A stretch of DNA of 64,000 nt. It comes from Symbiodinium natans. Taxonomy: Eukaryota; Sar; Dinophyceae; Suessiales; Symbiodiniaceae. The stretch spans positions 372,001 through 436,000 of the forward strand of contig CAJNDS010002386.1 in NCBI GenBank assembly GCA_905221605.1, given 5' to 3'. This document shows, one piece after another, positions 1 to 12,132 of this stretch. The position numbers and the translations under genes were made by a program. How positions within the stretch are numbered: the first letter of the stretch is position 1; each line of letters begins with the position of its first letter. The notes under the pieces were generated by a model. That model was given only the letters and a program-made list of their open reading frames with translations. It ran no database searches and was not told where the DNA came from.

Positions 1-302
1 AAGGCTGCAGTTTTTTGAGCCGCGCCCCTTTAACGAAGGCTTCTGTATCCGCGGTTAGGGGGTTCCCCTGTTCTGTCTGTTTTTGCGGGAGCGAGCGGCG
101 CGAGGGCTCTTCTCTTGACTGTTTCAATAGTCATCTTGCTGTCACCATGCCTCGTTATTCTGTCGGTCCCAGTCGCTTTCCGGGACACAAATACTCTCAT
201 GCGGAGAACTTCCCAAGTGCCACGGGATTGGATTGAAATTTGCCCCGAATTGCACGACCTTCACAGGGGATGGTGTCCCATTTGGTCCTGGAGCAAGCTG
301 TG

Positions 303-445
303 CGTTACTTAACTCCCTTACTTACATACTTATTTGCTTGCTTACTTGATTACTTGCTGAAATTTAATGCTTACTTGCTTACTTGCTACTAGTTACTTAC
401 TACTACTTACTACTACAGTACTTGCTACTTCTTCCTACTACTGCT
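303..445. repeat. CTTACTTG / TACTAC low-complexity tract
   Basis: Irregular tandem copies of CTTACTTG-like and CTACTACTTA-like words. It is a degenerate microsatellite with no coding potential. Confidence 0.8.
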
Positions 446-883
446 TGTTGAATGAGAAAACCAGGATCTGGTCTCCTTCCCACTGCCCACCTTTGTCGCC
501 CGGCACGCCAACAAGTATAACAAAAATCTGTGCATGCTGCTTGCCCCTGCGTGATCCAATCGCAGCAGCCAGCATAGGTACAATACAGGGTGCTCTTCGC
601 ACATGCGCTCTTCATGGGCATTAGAGTGGCAGGCATGCATACGGTGACAGTTTCAAGTCAATTCAAGTCTTCCTTTTTGCCGACGACACCTTCCACTGCG
701 AACTCCCTTGAAAATGTCCACACTAACCCATAGAAGATTCATGTCAATCAGTTTCGCGCCTTGCTATTCGGACTCTGGATTTATGTTTTGGCCATGTATG
801 GTTCACATAGCCCTCATCCATCAGGCACATGCTGTGTCGAGAACCGAGCTGGGAGAAGTCTCGCCGATACAGCCCACGCACAG

Positions 884-1030
884 ACAAACACAAACACAAG
901 AACAAACACAAGCACAAACACAAACACAAACACAAACCCTCAGACACACAAACCCGCATGCACGCACACATGCACGCAGGCAGCAGGCACGCAGGCACGC
1001 AGAGGCAGGCGCGCGCACGTGCACGGGCAG
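884..1030. repeat. (CACAAA)n then GCACGCA-rich microsatellite
   Basis: A CACAAA array (to about 946) passes into GCACGCA/GCAGGCA copies. Open frames through it encode Thr/Gln/His or Cys/Val runs on opposite strands, typical of microsatellite shadows. Confidence 0.85.
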
Positions 1031-2572
1031 GCACTACTTGTAGCACGCATGCTCGCTCGCGCAAACAATGCAAGTGCAAGCCATTGCAAGCCTAGCGCAT
1101 CCTCTGCATCTTGAGCTTTGATGAGGAAGTGGCTTCTGCAGCAGAGCTGCAAGAAATCCAGAAGGCCCCGTGGTGTTGATGTTGCAGAGTGGGTTCAATC
1201 TGGAATGCATCAGGACTTGAAGGCATCAGAGGAGGACCGTGTTGGCGCCTCGGCTTCCCAGTCCTTGGTACTTGGGGACTATTACGACGGCTGTCAGGCC
1301 AAGATCACCATGCTGCAAAAGACTGCCGGGGATGCAGCCAGAGTCGTTTCTCCCCAGCATGGATTGCAATGATGTGCCAGACATAGTTGCCACGGAGCCA
1401 CACAGGGCTCCCCATGGCTGCTGCAATCTTCAGGTCTGAGACGATCATCTTACCATTGCGCATACCTACCCACGCAACGAGCGTGACTTTAATTTTGTGT
1501 TCGAGCGGGGCGTGAATGTACTGCGCGCCTCCCGCGACTGCTGAGGCAAGTCCCTCCCCCTAAGGCCCTACTCGCACTCACCTGCACATTTTTACTCTGG
1601 TACTTGCAGCCGCTTTTGATTTCCTACGTTGTGACAGCGAGTCACCAAAAAGTCATGCAGGACTTGACAGAGGGGAATCATGTCTGGCGCACTGGCGCGC
1701 CACCAAGAAAACGTGCACCGCAGACTGCCCGAAGCCTTGGTGCACAAGGCGCACGGCCTAGAAGGAGAAGATGCGCAGCACAAGTGGTGATCACCACTGG
1801 TTTTGCACCAACAATGGCAACGACATGCAATGACTCGGAAGCACAACGTGCGATGTGAAGGCGCTCGCTGAGGTGCAGAAGAAGCATGCGCCCTCATGTG
1901 GCTTTTTCTTCGCGTCTTTATAGGATCCATGCTACACGCTCCGACTGTCGCCACCTGGCAATCTTTCCATGCAACAGGGCACGACTGTAAGTGACTGCAC
2001 AACACTGACGGGCCTGGAGGGCTTATCATTCCACGGACAATTTACACTTTGGCATGGTGGACCAACATCTACAGCGAAGATTTGCAAAGCTTGTTGGCCT
2101 GCGGGAGTAGCCATACTGAGCCAGGGAAAGTGCAGAGCTGGCCTGCCCGTTCCTATCTAAAATGTCCTGCCGGCAACTCTGAGAAATTCACAACTTGGGA
2201 TTGCTGGCCTCCTCATATGACTTATACGCAACATGGCCTCGAGGCAGGGGAAGCCGTTCGGGCGCACTGGGCAAATGCAGTTTTACTTTCAAGTCGCAAG
2301 TCGGGGATGCAATGTCTCTTGACTTCTGAGCATCGCTGAACCATAACTGTCATAACTCTGGACCAAGATACGTCCGAAGCCAAAAGGATCTCGATGTGCA
2401 AATGTTTTGATCACTGTTTGGGACGATGCTCTCAGCCGGAAATGTTGTTGCTGTGAGTGCAGCATGGAAGGACCTGCTATCGTAGCAAGTAACCCCCAAC
2501 CATCTGGGTGTTGATCAAAAGGTCCTTGTAAGGAATTTTATATCAAACCTACATCTCAGATGTATAAGTTTC

Positions 2573-3028
2573 CGCGAAAGATCCGCGAAGAGGGTGTGCG
2601 AAAGGAAATTGCATTTTGGCGAAAGTTTTTACGTAAGGCGCCTGTTTGCTATGTATCTGCATAAGGCTCGCTCTCGTCGCGCACGCCCAGCTGGCTGAAA
2701 GCCTCCGTCGGACCACACAACACACCACAACACGCAGCTCGGGTCTCGGGTTTATTTAGTGTTTAGGTCCGGTCCGTTTAGGTTTTGAGGACTTAGGGTT
2801 TGGGGTTTAGGAAATCCGTTTCCGAAAGCCGAAAATTTTGCGAAAGACTGGCGGAAGCTCTGCGAAAGTCACGCGGCAGTCTAACGTGTCCCATGAAGGG
2901 CCCAGCCCACGTGGCATCTGCTCACGAAGTATGCACTTGCGTAGCTGTAGTACGCAGGCGGCATGGATGTGATTATAGTATAGGTCTTGGAGTTCAAAGG
3001 AAATTTGATTTTGGCGAAAGATACGTTT
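2573..3028. repeat. Recurrent GCGAAAG words, with a duplicated TTTTGGCGAAAG context
   Basis: GCGAAAG occurs at about 2574, 2598, 2619, 2839, 2861 and 3015. Two of these lie in a longer shared context (GGAAATT...TTTTGGCGAAAG, near 2607 and 2999), so the segment probably contains an old local duplication. No function is known. Confidence 0.5.
2738..2812. repeat. Interstitial telomere-like TTTAGGG variants
   Basis: Degenerate TTTAGG / TTAGGG / GGTTTAGG words cluster here. TTTAGGG is the telomere repeat reported for dinoflagellates, so this may be an interstitial telomeric relic. The copies are imperfect and the block is short. Confidence 0.45.
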
Positions 3029-3060
3029 CCGGGACAAAGTAATTTTGATCAGCAGCCGAA

Positions 3061-6000
3061 TCTAAATCCTCCGGGTGACCAGCAGGAGCACCAGAACACA
3101 TACATAAGGTATGGTGGCGATCCGGAAGATTGGCGTGACTGCAAATACCAAATGACTGACCGCTAATGATGGCCCACCACGACCACAACCGCCATCACAA
3201 CCTCGACCACGAAACAAAAAGCAGTAACCAACCATGACCACGCCACGACGACAACTGACCAAGCAGAAAACGAATTACCGGCAAGATCAGCAGCAGGATC
3301 AGAACACCATAGAATACCCACCAGCGGCAGTACCCTGCCACAACAACGTCATTGCCGAATCACCGTATTGGCAGCCATAGCAACCCCCGTCGCAGTAATG
3401 GAGCATCTGTGCCAGAAAGTGCAACAAACAGCATGGGTGCACGTCATCAGAGACGGCATGAGACTAGACAAGTAGGGCATCTCCTGCCCTCTGTGAAGCT
3501 ACACAGCCCCAGCTTCGCTTGTCTATGCTTGTCTGCTCATGCTCAGAAGGGTTTGTGTGACAGGAGCTTGGAAACCCAGCAGCTGCTCGCCACCCAGAGC
3601 CAGGTGAGGTGTCCTTCAACAGACCGGTACGTTTGTTTGACGGGATGAGTCAGCACGATCTGGAAGAAGTGATGTGCAGATCTCGGTTTTTGTTGTGCAA
3701 GGGTGTTGTTCAGTTCTTCCCCGGGGACGAATATCCTGGCAGCGTAGGTTCCTTGGATTCGGATGCACGCACAGCTCCAAAACGGATGTCAATGATGTGG
3801 GCGTGTCGTCCTTTGATCGTGTCTCAGGTCATGCGCGAGCAGCAACAGCAGCTTAAGGACTCCCTATTGCAGCACCCATTGTGCTTCGCGACATAGTTCA
3901 CTCATAGTTCTGTCTTGGGACGGGAACAATCGAGGACGTGCTCCTCCTCCCTCCCGCATGTCACGTAGTCATGCTGGTTCGCATCACAGTCCTGAGGAGA
4001 TTGTTGCGCAAACTCAAGGCGTTCTTGGTTTCAGCTGCTTGGACGAGCATGAGCATGCGAGCAGCTGCTAGTGACCAGTGAACCAGGTTGTGCACATGTG
4101 GCTGGGTGTGTGGCAATCATTCCCGACTTATGGAGGTGCAAAGGCTGCCAAGGAAGCAAGCCAAAAGGCTTTGCAAAGTGCTGTGGCCATCGAGAAGGTG
4201 CCCGAAACCATCTCCACATGCTGCCGAAAGTGCATTGCTAAAGCCTGCAGAACAAACCAAAATGCGAAGCTCCACACCACTTGACGTCAGGCAGCAATGC
4301 ATGCGCAGCACAAAGCTGAGATGCAGCACATGGAGGCGAAGAAGGCCTGAGAACAGCTGTGCTCATGAAACACGCCATAAGCGCCTGATTGGCGCAGGAC
4401 TGGCTGAGGTGATGTTGCGCAAGAAAGGGCTCTCAACGTCAATAGTATCGACTTCTAAATGCATCATCATCATCATCATCATCATCATCGTCAAACACGG
4501 GAGACCAAGGGAGTGTTTCTACATGAGGTTGCTGCAAATCTCTGCATAGCCACGGTGGGCAGCCTTGTCTGCTAGGATTCCAAAGATATAGAATCACAAT
4601 CGCATACAGTAGCCCAGACAAAAAATGCTTCTCTCACCAGCAGATCGAGCAGGGTGTGCCGTTTGATCTTTACAGGATTCTGTTTCGTACAGCTGCAGAA
4701 GCAGACATGACCTTCAAACACGTAGTTGTTCTTGAATGGGCTTGCTGCGCTGGCTGAGTCAGGGCCGAACCAACCGCGTTTCTGAAAGCTTCGAGGGCGT
4801 GTCTAGCTGCGTGTCTAGCTTATCCTCTTTTGAGAGTTGCTCTGGTCTCTAGTCATGTGGCCACCACAGAAACGTTCCGGTCTCCTTGCTTGCCTGCAGT
4901 GCACAAGCCCTCGAAGCCTGCTGCGAAAGCTTCGCTATGCCATGCATTGTCACCCTGTTTTTTGTTTTTCTTTTCATATGTTTCATGATGTTTCATTCCA
5001 GAGTTTTCTGAGCCCTCTTTCATGTTTGTTTTTGACCGGATACCCTTTCATGCTGGCTTTCATCCTATCCAACTTCCTCATTCTGGCTGTCAGATCCTCA
5101 GCACCTCGTACATGCGCTTGACAACTCTTTGCCCGAGCGCTCTTCGGCATAAGTTGCGAAGCACGAGGCTTCTATGTGGCCGGCAAAAAAAACTCCGATT
5201 CTGCTTGGAAATGTTGGGAATGGGGCGGTCGTGAGGCGGCATTCACATGGATTTCTTTAAAACAAGACTTTGTATTACCTACCCCTGCAACCCGCCGAAA
5301 CTGACTTGGGTCCTCCTTACGTGATCTCGGGATGCCATTCCCCCGGCTGGATGCGGGGAGAGGGGAAAGCCCATTAAAATCAGATGATGTATCGAGGAAG
5401 CCTTGCAGGCCATGGCATGTGGCTTGTGATTTTTTGAAGCCAGCAGGCATCCGAGCTGTCTGCCAAGCTTGCCTCGGAGGTGCTGTTTAGCTGTCCAATG
5501 TCACATGAAGCTTTGACGATGGTACTGCATCTTGTCTGCCAGGCCAAAGTGGAGCTGCAACGCGTTCAAGCAGCCATGGTGGGACAGCATTGATGATCAA
5601 AAACACGCAATCCCTAAACTTCAGATGCGAGGCATCACCCGCTGTGAACCAAGACAAGACTGAGCTCGCATCCAGGCGATGACACTGTGAAGGTTACGTA
5701 CACTCCAGCCCACTTTAGTCTGGCAGAACTGCAGGCCAGACAGCCGAGTCACTAATGCTCCGTCAAGGCTTCAGAAAGACGCTTTGCCTGCAAAAAGTAT
5801 GTTAGAGCCCTGCCGATCCCGTGCTATCTCACGCTATAGCTGCTAGCGCATTCTGTTCCGACTCTGATTCCGCAAGGCGGCATTGGTGAGCAAGCCCCTT
5901 GTCCAAAGAGGTAGCTAAGTGAAGGTGACCATCTCCATCCTTATTTCAGTCTGAGCTGGGGCGTAGTTGCCAAAGAATGGGAAAGCGTCACTTCCCCGAC

Positions 6001-7399
6001 ACACCACGTTGAAACCTCGCTCTCCAGGTCCAACACCAGCCTTGTGGAGGAGGCTTCGCACATCTTCGCACACCTTCGCGCAATGCTAGTGCTCTTGCTT
6101 GAGCTTGCTTAAGGCGCTTTGCTTCATCGGTCTGCAGAGTCCGCAAGGATGACAGCGCTGACTCCGACGACGGCGACCTCGACTAGTGACTAGCCCCGTT
6201 TGGTATGTCCTTCTATACATCCTGCTGCGGGCCAGGATCTTTTCCAAAGCTGTCCGGTTCGAAATGACAATTGAGTGACAATTGTGACTCGTGGTCGCTG
6301 GTGTTGGAGAACCCTTGAAGCAGAAGATGATGCAACACTGCGAGAGATCAAAAAGAAACGTCGTCCCGGCGCTAACAAGGTTCGGGAGAGCATTGGAAAG
6401 TTGCATTTGCCTCATCATGTTTCGGCTCAGTTTACAGGGTTCGGCCGCTGAGCCTGACCTGGCATCATGTCGACATCCACACTGGCGCAGTCTGGCAGGC
6501 GCGCGAGGTCGAATACTCCACGTCTACCACAAAAGCCGGAGCCAATGCCAATGCTGGTTGCCTGCAGGCTCACCAGAGCAGGATCGTCGGGAACATTGCC
6601 GGTGGCCGGTATGGCGTCTTGACTGCTGCAGACTTCGGGCTGCGAGAATGCTGGGAGTCGTGATCAACACAGTCAAGACCCAACATGACTGAACATGACT
6701 CAAGGCCGTGCAGACACCAAAGGGTGTGGTGAGGTTGGAGGCACGCCAAGCCAACATGAGCTCACAGGTCACCTTGAGTTGTGAAGATGTGTGAAGGTAT
6801 TCTGGCTTGCAATGTCTGGCCCCCGTTTGGCAAGGATCTGTGCCGCCCACGGCGAAGCCGTGCGAACGTCAAAACCAATGGTCGCGCTGGCCTTAAGTCG
6901 GAGAGCTGGCCGGGACGGAGCACAAAAATGTTGATCTCAGACTCGATGGGTTGGGCATCTTTTAAAGCTTTTTTTCCTGCATTTAGGGTGAGCACGAGCG
7001 GTGACCTCGTGCTCTCTCCAAGTACGTACCTACTTGCAAATGAGATTGCAGCATGCTGCTGCATAGTTGTATTTGTCACGCCTCTTCTCAACCTGCTTCT
7101 TCAAGGAAAGGGCTCCAGCAGACACTGTGCAGGGCTATAGGTCATTAGATGTTATTTGCATTGCGTGCTTGGCACTGGCACCACCTAGGTGCGTTTCACA
7201 AGCCATTCGAGGCAGGCATGGTGCCTATCTACTCGGAGTGTGTGCACCAGCAGAAGCATCGACAACGACTCAAGACCTGAGATCTCCATGCATGACAGGT
7301 CGCGTACCGGGAGATCGCAGAGTTGAGAAACTTCCGAAGATTGGAGGAGGGATGCATGAGAGTTTGGTGGTGCAAGCTCTCTGTGCTGGTTTTTTGCAG
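3061..7399. other. Intergenic, nothing clearly coding
   Basis: No domain-bearing frame was found. A (CAT)n microsatellite lies at 4462-4489. Frames of 60-150 codons overlap on both strands and look like chance open frames. One short frame near 3.6 kb looks protein-like but lacks a recognisable family or clear splice sites. Confidence 0.5.
4462..4489. repeat. (CAT)n microsatellite
   Basis: Nine consecutive CAT units. Confidence 0.95.
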
Positions 7400-7448
7400 C
7401 ACCTCTTCCTGGCGGCTGACGTGGACCGCTCCGGGGAGATGAGTTAGG
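7400..7448 (+). pseudogene. Possible EF-hand exon fragment
   Basis: After a strong acceptor-like stretch (GGTTTTTTGCAG, ending 7399) the plus strand reads HLFLAADVDRSGEMS and then a TAG stop. The D-x-D-x-S-G-x-M spacing matches the first eight positions of an EF-hand calcium loop, including Asp at loop positions 1 and 3, Ser at 5 and Gly at 6. The closing Glu of the loop (position 12) is absent because of the stop. It is either the end of a truncated exon or a decayed relic of a calcium-binding protein. No partner exon was identified nearby. Confidence 0.35.
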
Positions 7449-10195
7449 GCCTCAGGAGTTAAGGCCACAGGAGGGAGAGAGACATTTCCCGACAAGGGAG
7501 GCTGTGTGATGTTGTTTTTTATTGTTTGTTGTGATGTGCTGAGCAGATGATGGGGTGAGTGGCCGGTCCTAGCACCGGGCGAGCTTGCAGCAGTACATGC
7601 ATCGCCGATTCACTTCCGCCCTGAGGCTTGGACGAGTTTCGACAAGCACTGCGGAAACCCTGGTTTCAGAGGCATGTGGGAAGCCCAACAGCCCAATTTG
7701 CCTAATGACAGCTTGGGACCATGTGCTCATTGCTTGAACGTACGCCTTGGACGAGCGGTGGTTCGGACTAATATGGACGAAACTCTCAATAACTCTGAAT
7801 TATGGTTCGATTGGCTGAACAGTGGGGAAAATGCTTCTGCAAGACGCTGCCGCATGCTGCGAGGTCATTCTCGCTACTGGGCGTTCAGCCACATCAGGCG
7901 GAGGTGCTGTTCATTGAATTTCAAGGTAAACTTGCATGGCATGGGCTTTAATTGCTGGCCCCAGGTTGTATTCAAAAAGATGAATACAGCAAATGCAGAG
8001 GCCTGGGTGGTTGGTTTAGCATATTCATTCACCACAGTGTCGCAATTTTCGATGGCAGGTGACTTCTGAGCAGTAATCCTTTGTAGATACCACCTTGCAG
8101 CATATCGCAAACCCTGTCCTTGGCCGTGCAGTTCTTTGCAGGCGCGTCTGTCTCGAATTTCGAGTATTCTCATTGATGCCCGTAAGGGCTCTGTAGACTT
8201 GTGCGAAGACGCGGCGATGTGAAGGCACCAAACACGTCAGCGGCGTTACCGGAATCAGGGCAGAGACGCGCGGACGCAAAGATGCGAATTCCCGCGCGAA
8301 GACGCGAAGGTTCAGAATATTGCGAAGACGTCAATGGCGTCAACGCCTTCACAGCATCACCGGCTTTTCAAACACACGGCTTCAACGGGCGTGAACCAAG
8401 ACTATGTACATGTCGATAAAACTGAACATCTACAACAAAGTGCACATTGCAAGCACTGGCAGGAGATCAGCATCTCGGACTTCATGCAGGGCTTAGAAAG
8501 CCTATTGGGTACAGACCTGGACGGACCTCCTCGTGATCTGGATGTGTCTTTGCTGCTTGGCAAGGATTGCTCACACAGTGGACGGTGCTCATTTCAGAAC
8601 AACAGCAAACGGACTCATCGCTTGCCACGAAGTTTCACTTGCATTTTGTAGTGCACCGAGCAGTTTTAAGCTGAAGAAATGTGTTAACTGATGTTCCGTG
8701 TCTCAAGACAAGTACAGCAGTGATGGCCTGAGCCTGAAGAGACAAGCGCCTGAATCTCCCTTTCTAGAACATCCATCAATGGCCATGCATCTAGCTTCCA
8801 CAATTGTAAACGCTTGCGCGCGCCGCCTCGGCAGCCGGGCCGGCCCAATGCAGGGGCGTCCAGGGGCGTCCCAAGAAAGGTCCCAAACATCTCTGTGGAG
8901 GGGCGGAAACCCCCCGCTGAGTCGGATTGCCGCTCCTCCAAGAGGCTCGGGCAGGTCCCTCAAAGGAGGGTTTTCCGGTGGGGGGGGGGGTGTCTGCTTG
9001 GTCTAATTTGTATATCCAAGTTACCACAAACAGGTAGACGTGTTTTTCTTGATTTGTTTGTAATTGTTTGTTGTCACCTCGGCCGTCAACACCATACCAC
9101 TGTAATGCAACTGACAGGCACTGCTACTGTAGTGTTTGCAACCGTGCACCCAAGGCTGAGCTCACGATTCAAGGCTGGCATTGTGTTTCTACTTTGGTCG
9201 CCCATGCTTGGTCCATACACGTTCTTTCGACCATGGAAGCTTTCATGTCATGTGTCTTCCAGCTGATTGCAGCCGACCAAGCGCCAATTTTTCAGCAAGT
9301 TGCATGCTGAACGCCTCAAGGTTTGCTTGAATAGAGACGAGACGAGACGAGTTTCATCTGCGTTGATGTGGATGTTGCGGTTGCAGGCCAAGACGAAGCT
9401 TACAACCTCAAGAAGTGCAAAGCCCAGCTCTTCACTCCAGCAGCACATTTTGGAATGTCCTTGTCGGTGCTAGCGTATCAGGTTCTGGGAACGCAATGGA
9501 ATGACAAACTCAGGTGAGCCAGCGCTGCTCGACTTCCAAGCAGACGTCACATCAAGTCCGCCCGGCTGAAGAATCTGAAGATGCATTCTGCAAGATGCAA
9601 ATCTTCCTACAGACGTGGTTGGCAACCTCACCAAACCATGACCATGTGATGACCATAGATGGCTGCAAGTCGAAAATCCAGGGTATGTTGCAGGCCCCGG
9701 GTGTCGGTTTGCGACATAAAGTTTGTGACAAGGCTGCTCCCTTACAAGCCGCCTCTGCGACAAGCCGCCTCTGCGACACGCCTCCCCGACAAGCCCCGAT
9801 TCGTATCTCCTCTTCAAGACAAGCAACCGCAACGCCGACGCCATACCTATGAAACAAGTGGGTGCGACAAACGTACGCAACGGAGGGATGTGCGGTGCCC
9901 GGACACAGAGACATACCCCTGTGTAGACCCTGCTGCCGGCCTCTGCTAGGCTATTTTGTGTTCAGGTTGAGAATATTGCTCTTCAAAGACTTGCTTGCAA
10001 AGGCTTATTTTGCTACTGCTCTCGACTTGTTGGGTCGGCCCAATATGTGGCTTTTCAGCAGCCACGAGTTGGGCCAAAGCAGCATCTGCCAACTTCGCAC
10101 ATCATTCTCCACACACTACATATCATCAAACCATATCAAACCCAATCACATCCGATCGCGTCCAATCACGTCCATCCTCCAATTGCGCAGCTTCC

Positions 10196-10242
10196 TTCTC
10201 GCTCTCTCCCTCTCTCCCGCTCTCTCTCTCTCTCTCTCTCCC
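10196..10242. repeat. (CT)n microsatellite
   Basis: Nearly pure CT array with a few CCC interruptions. Confidence 0.9.
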
Positions 10243-11162
10243 TTGGTGAGCCCTCCCCTCCCCTCACCCAAAGTCCTGCCGCTTTCAGTGTTTAGTGGCC
10301 AAAGCGATCTGCCACATCTGATCATAAGCAGCATTAAGCAGCCGTTGCCGCCGCCGGTGGAGGTAGTAACTTAAGGTGTATCATTTCACACATACTGACA
10401 TGGCAGGGCCGGAGCACGGGCAGCTTGGTCGCGATTGCGGTCAGCAGCACGTGGAAGCGCCAGCGCGTCCGGGGTGATAAGTCGATGAAAAGCAGTATTT
10501 GCTGGTAAAAAATTGCTGATATCCCTTCGCAGTCAATGATGCGGTCTCAGGAAGCACATATCAGCAGCCTTGGCTGTATTGTCACCGACATCTTCTGTGT
10601 CAAAGAAGGCCCATTGTAATGCCTGCGGTTGAAGATGAAACTACTTGCACCAAATGCTGAATGGATGCGCTGACCATGGCTGGCTGTTGTTTGGCTTCAG
10701 GCATCACGCAATCGGCAAGCTAGTCAGCAGACGCAGGCCTTGCTTGCTTGTATGAAGGATGCAAGGAGGAGAAGATGTGCCGTGATGCATCTACGCCTTA
10801 CTTGTCCTCCAGTATGAAGATCTGGTTTGATCTTTTCTCGAGCAGATACCTTGACAGGGAACTGCTGCGGGAATGGATGGTCACAAGCTTAGCTTGTTTA
10901 TCCTCTGTTCTTTTTCTTAGCATTGCACAGTAAGCCAGATTCCACCCAGATGTGCTGGCTCGCGAGATCTCATGAGTGCTCCGCTTCCGCACAGTGAGTT
11001 TGTGCGCCGAGCGGGAAAGCTTGTCAAGCGACGGTGGTTTTGAGCTGGGGCCTCCGGTTCCCGATTTTCACAACGAAGGAGCAGTGCGGCCCTGTTGTCT
11101 TTTATCTCTTCTTGCAGGCAACGGTATCGAAAGGTGAAAGCAAGTCCATGACGCCCGGAAGC

Positions 11163-11240
11163 CACCTGAAGCCTGACGAAAGAAAGAGAGACAGAGCGAA
11201 GGAGAGTGCGAGAGAGAGAGAGAGAGAAGGAGAGAGGTAG
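11163..11240. repeat. (GA)n microsatellite
   Basis: AAAGAGAGACAGAG-type words lead into a pure GAGAGAGA run near 11210-11227. Confidence 0.85.
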
Positions 11241-11454
11241 AACGAGACCCAAGCGTGGGAGGGTCCTGCAAAACTCGTCAAGCCCGGAAGAAGAAGAATA
11301 GAGAGACTTGCGCCATCATCCCACGACTCATGACAGTCCAACTCCTTGAGCTGCCATACTTCTCTGGGATAAGATGCCACGCGACCTTTGTCGTATAGGT
11401 ACCAAGTCTCACGGACGAGACCCGGGGTGGCTCCTTCGGCAGCAATGCCTGCCG

Positions 11455-11498
11455 CCGGAAGGAAGGGAGGGAGGAAGGGAGGAAGGAAGGGAGGACCT
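11455..11498. repeat. GGAAGGGAGG purine repeat
   Basis: Tandem GGAAGGGAGG/GGAAGGAA words. A poly-G tract follows at about 11587-11605. Confidence 0.85.
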
Positions 11499-11886
11499 GC
11501 GCTTGCCCCTTCAAGTAATACAGTAATACGCCACTATCCATTCGTTACCCCATAAAACAGCGCTCGAATGCCCCCTCCCTTCAGGTGGGGGAGGGGGGGG
11601 GGGGAGGATATGTAGAATACATTTCGGCCCCCCCTGGGCATGGCCCAGCATAAATGTAGAAGAACAAGCGTCTGGAATCATCGGAAATTGCACGAACAAC
11701 GGAATTGCAGTCGTCACCCAGCCATAAGTTTCACCCACTGACCGGTGATTACGCGACCTGTCGAGGGCGGCCGGCCTTGCGTCAGAGTGTGCTGACGCAA
11801 GGGAGGGAGATGAGTTTTACTCCTTCTTGCCTTGGGTGATGAAGATCATTATCGCTCACTCTAGCAGTAAAGGTCAAGGGACTTAC

Positions 11887-12129
11887 GTAGAAGAAGCCTT
11901 TCCAGTCAGTTTGTGTGCGGGTGTGCATCACTGACTCATTGTAGCGAACTGCGCGGTCACAGTTAGGATGAGGAGGTCCGAGCTTGGTTGCCTGAACCCT
12001 TATCTGCTCAACATCCGGTCCAGCAGCACAGCAGATAAGATCTGAAGCATCTGTTGAGTCCTGCTTCCGAGACTCCGGACGCTTCCTCTGACGCTTTTTG
12101 GGATTGGGAAGCGGCTCGTTCACCATGCC
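11887..12129 (-). CDS. Candidate internal exon of an unknown minus-strand gene
   Basis: The minus strand reads an uninterrupted 81-codon segment starting GMVNEPLPNPKKRQRK and ending TDWKGFFY. Its boundaries are unusually good: a pyrimidine-rich stretch ending CATCTCAG directly before it (acceptor AG at 12131-12130) and TAC/GTAAGT directly after it (donor at 11886-11881). Both junctions fall between codons, so the exon is symmetrical. The N-terminal part is Lys/Arg-rich and could be a nuclear targeting patch. No family was recognised, and neighbouring exons on either side were not resolved. Confidence 0.5.
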
Positions 12130-12132
12130 CTG

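Larger units (their letters stand above)
1..2570. other. Intergenic, no supported gene
   Basis: Only short overlapping open frames without recognisable domains occur here. The stretch holds simple repeats at 303-445 and 884-1030, described separately, and otherwise unique-looking sequence. Unrecognised short exons cannot be excluded, because dinoflagellate genes can be split into small exons. Confidence 0.5.
7449..11886. other. Intergenic with simple repeats
   Basis: No recognisable gene was found. The stretch contains CT, GA, GGAAG and poly-G tracts, and a partly duplicated GACAAGCCGCCTCTGC word near 9745-9790. Candidate downstream exons of the minus-strand gene at 11.9-12.1 kb may lie in 11.3-11.75 kb but could not be phased with confidence. 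Confidence 0.45.

Noticed and set aside
9745-9790. Short GACAAGCCGCCTCTGC tandem as a regulatory array
   Set aside because: Only about two copies; too short to support a function.
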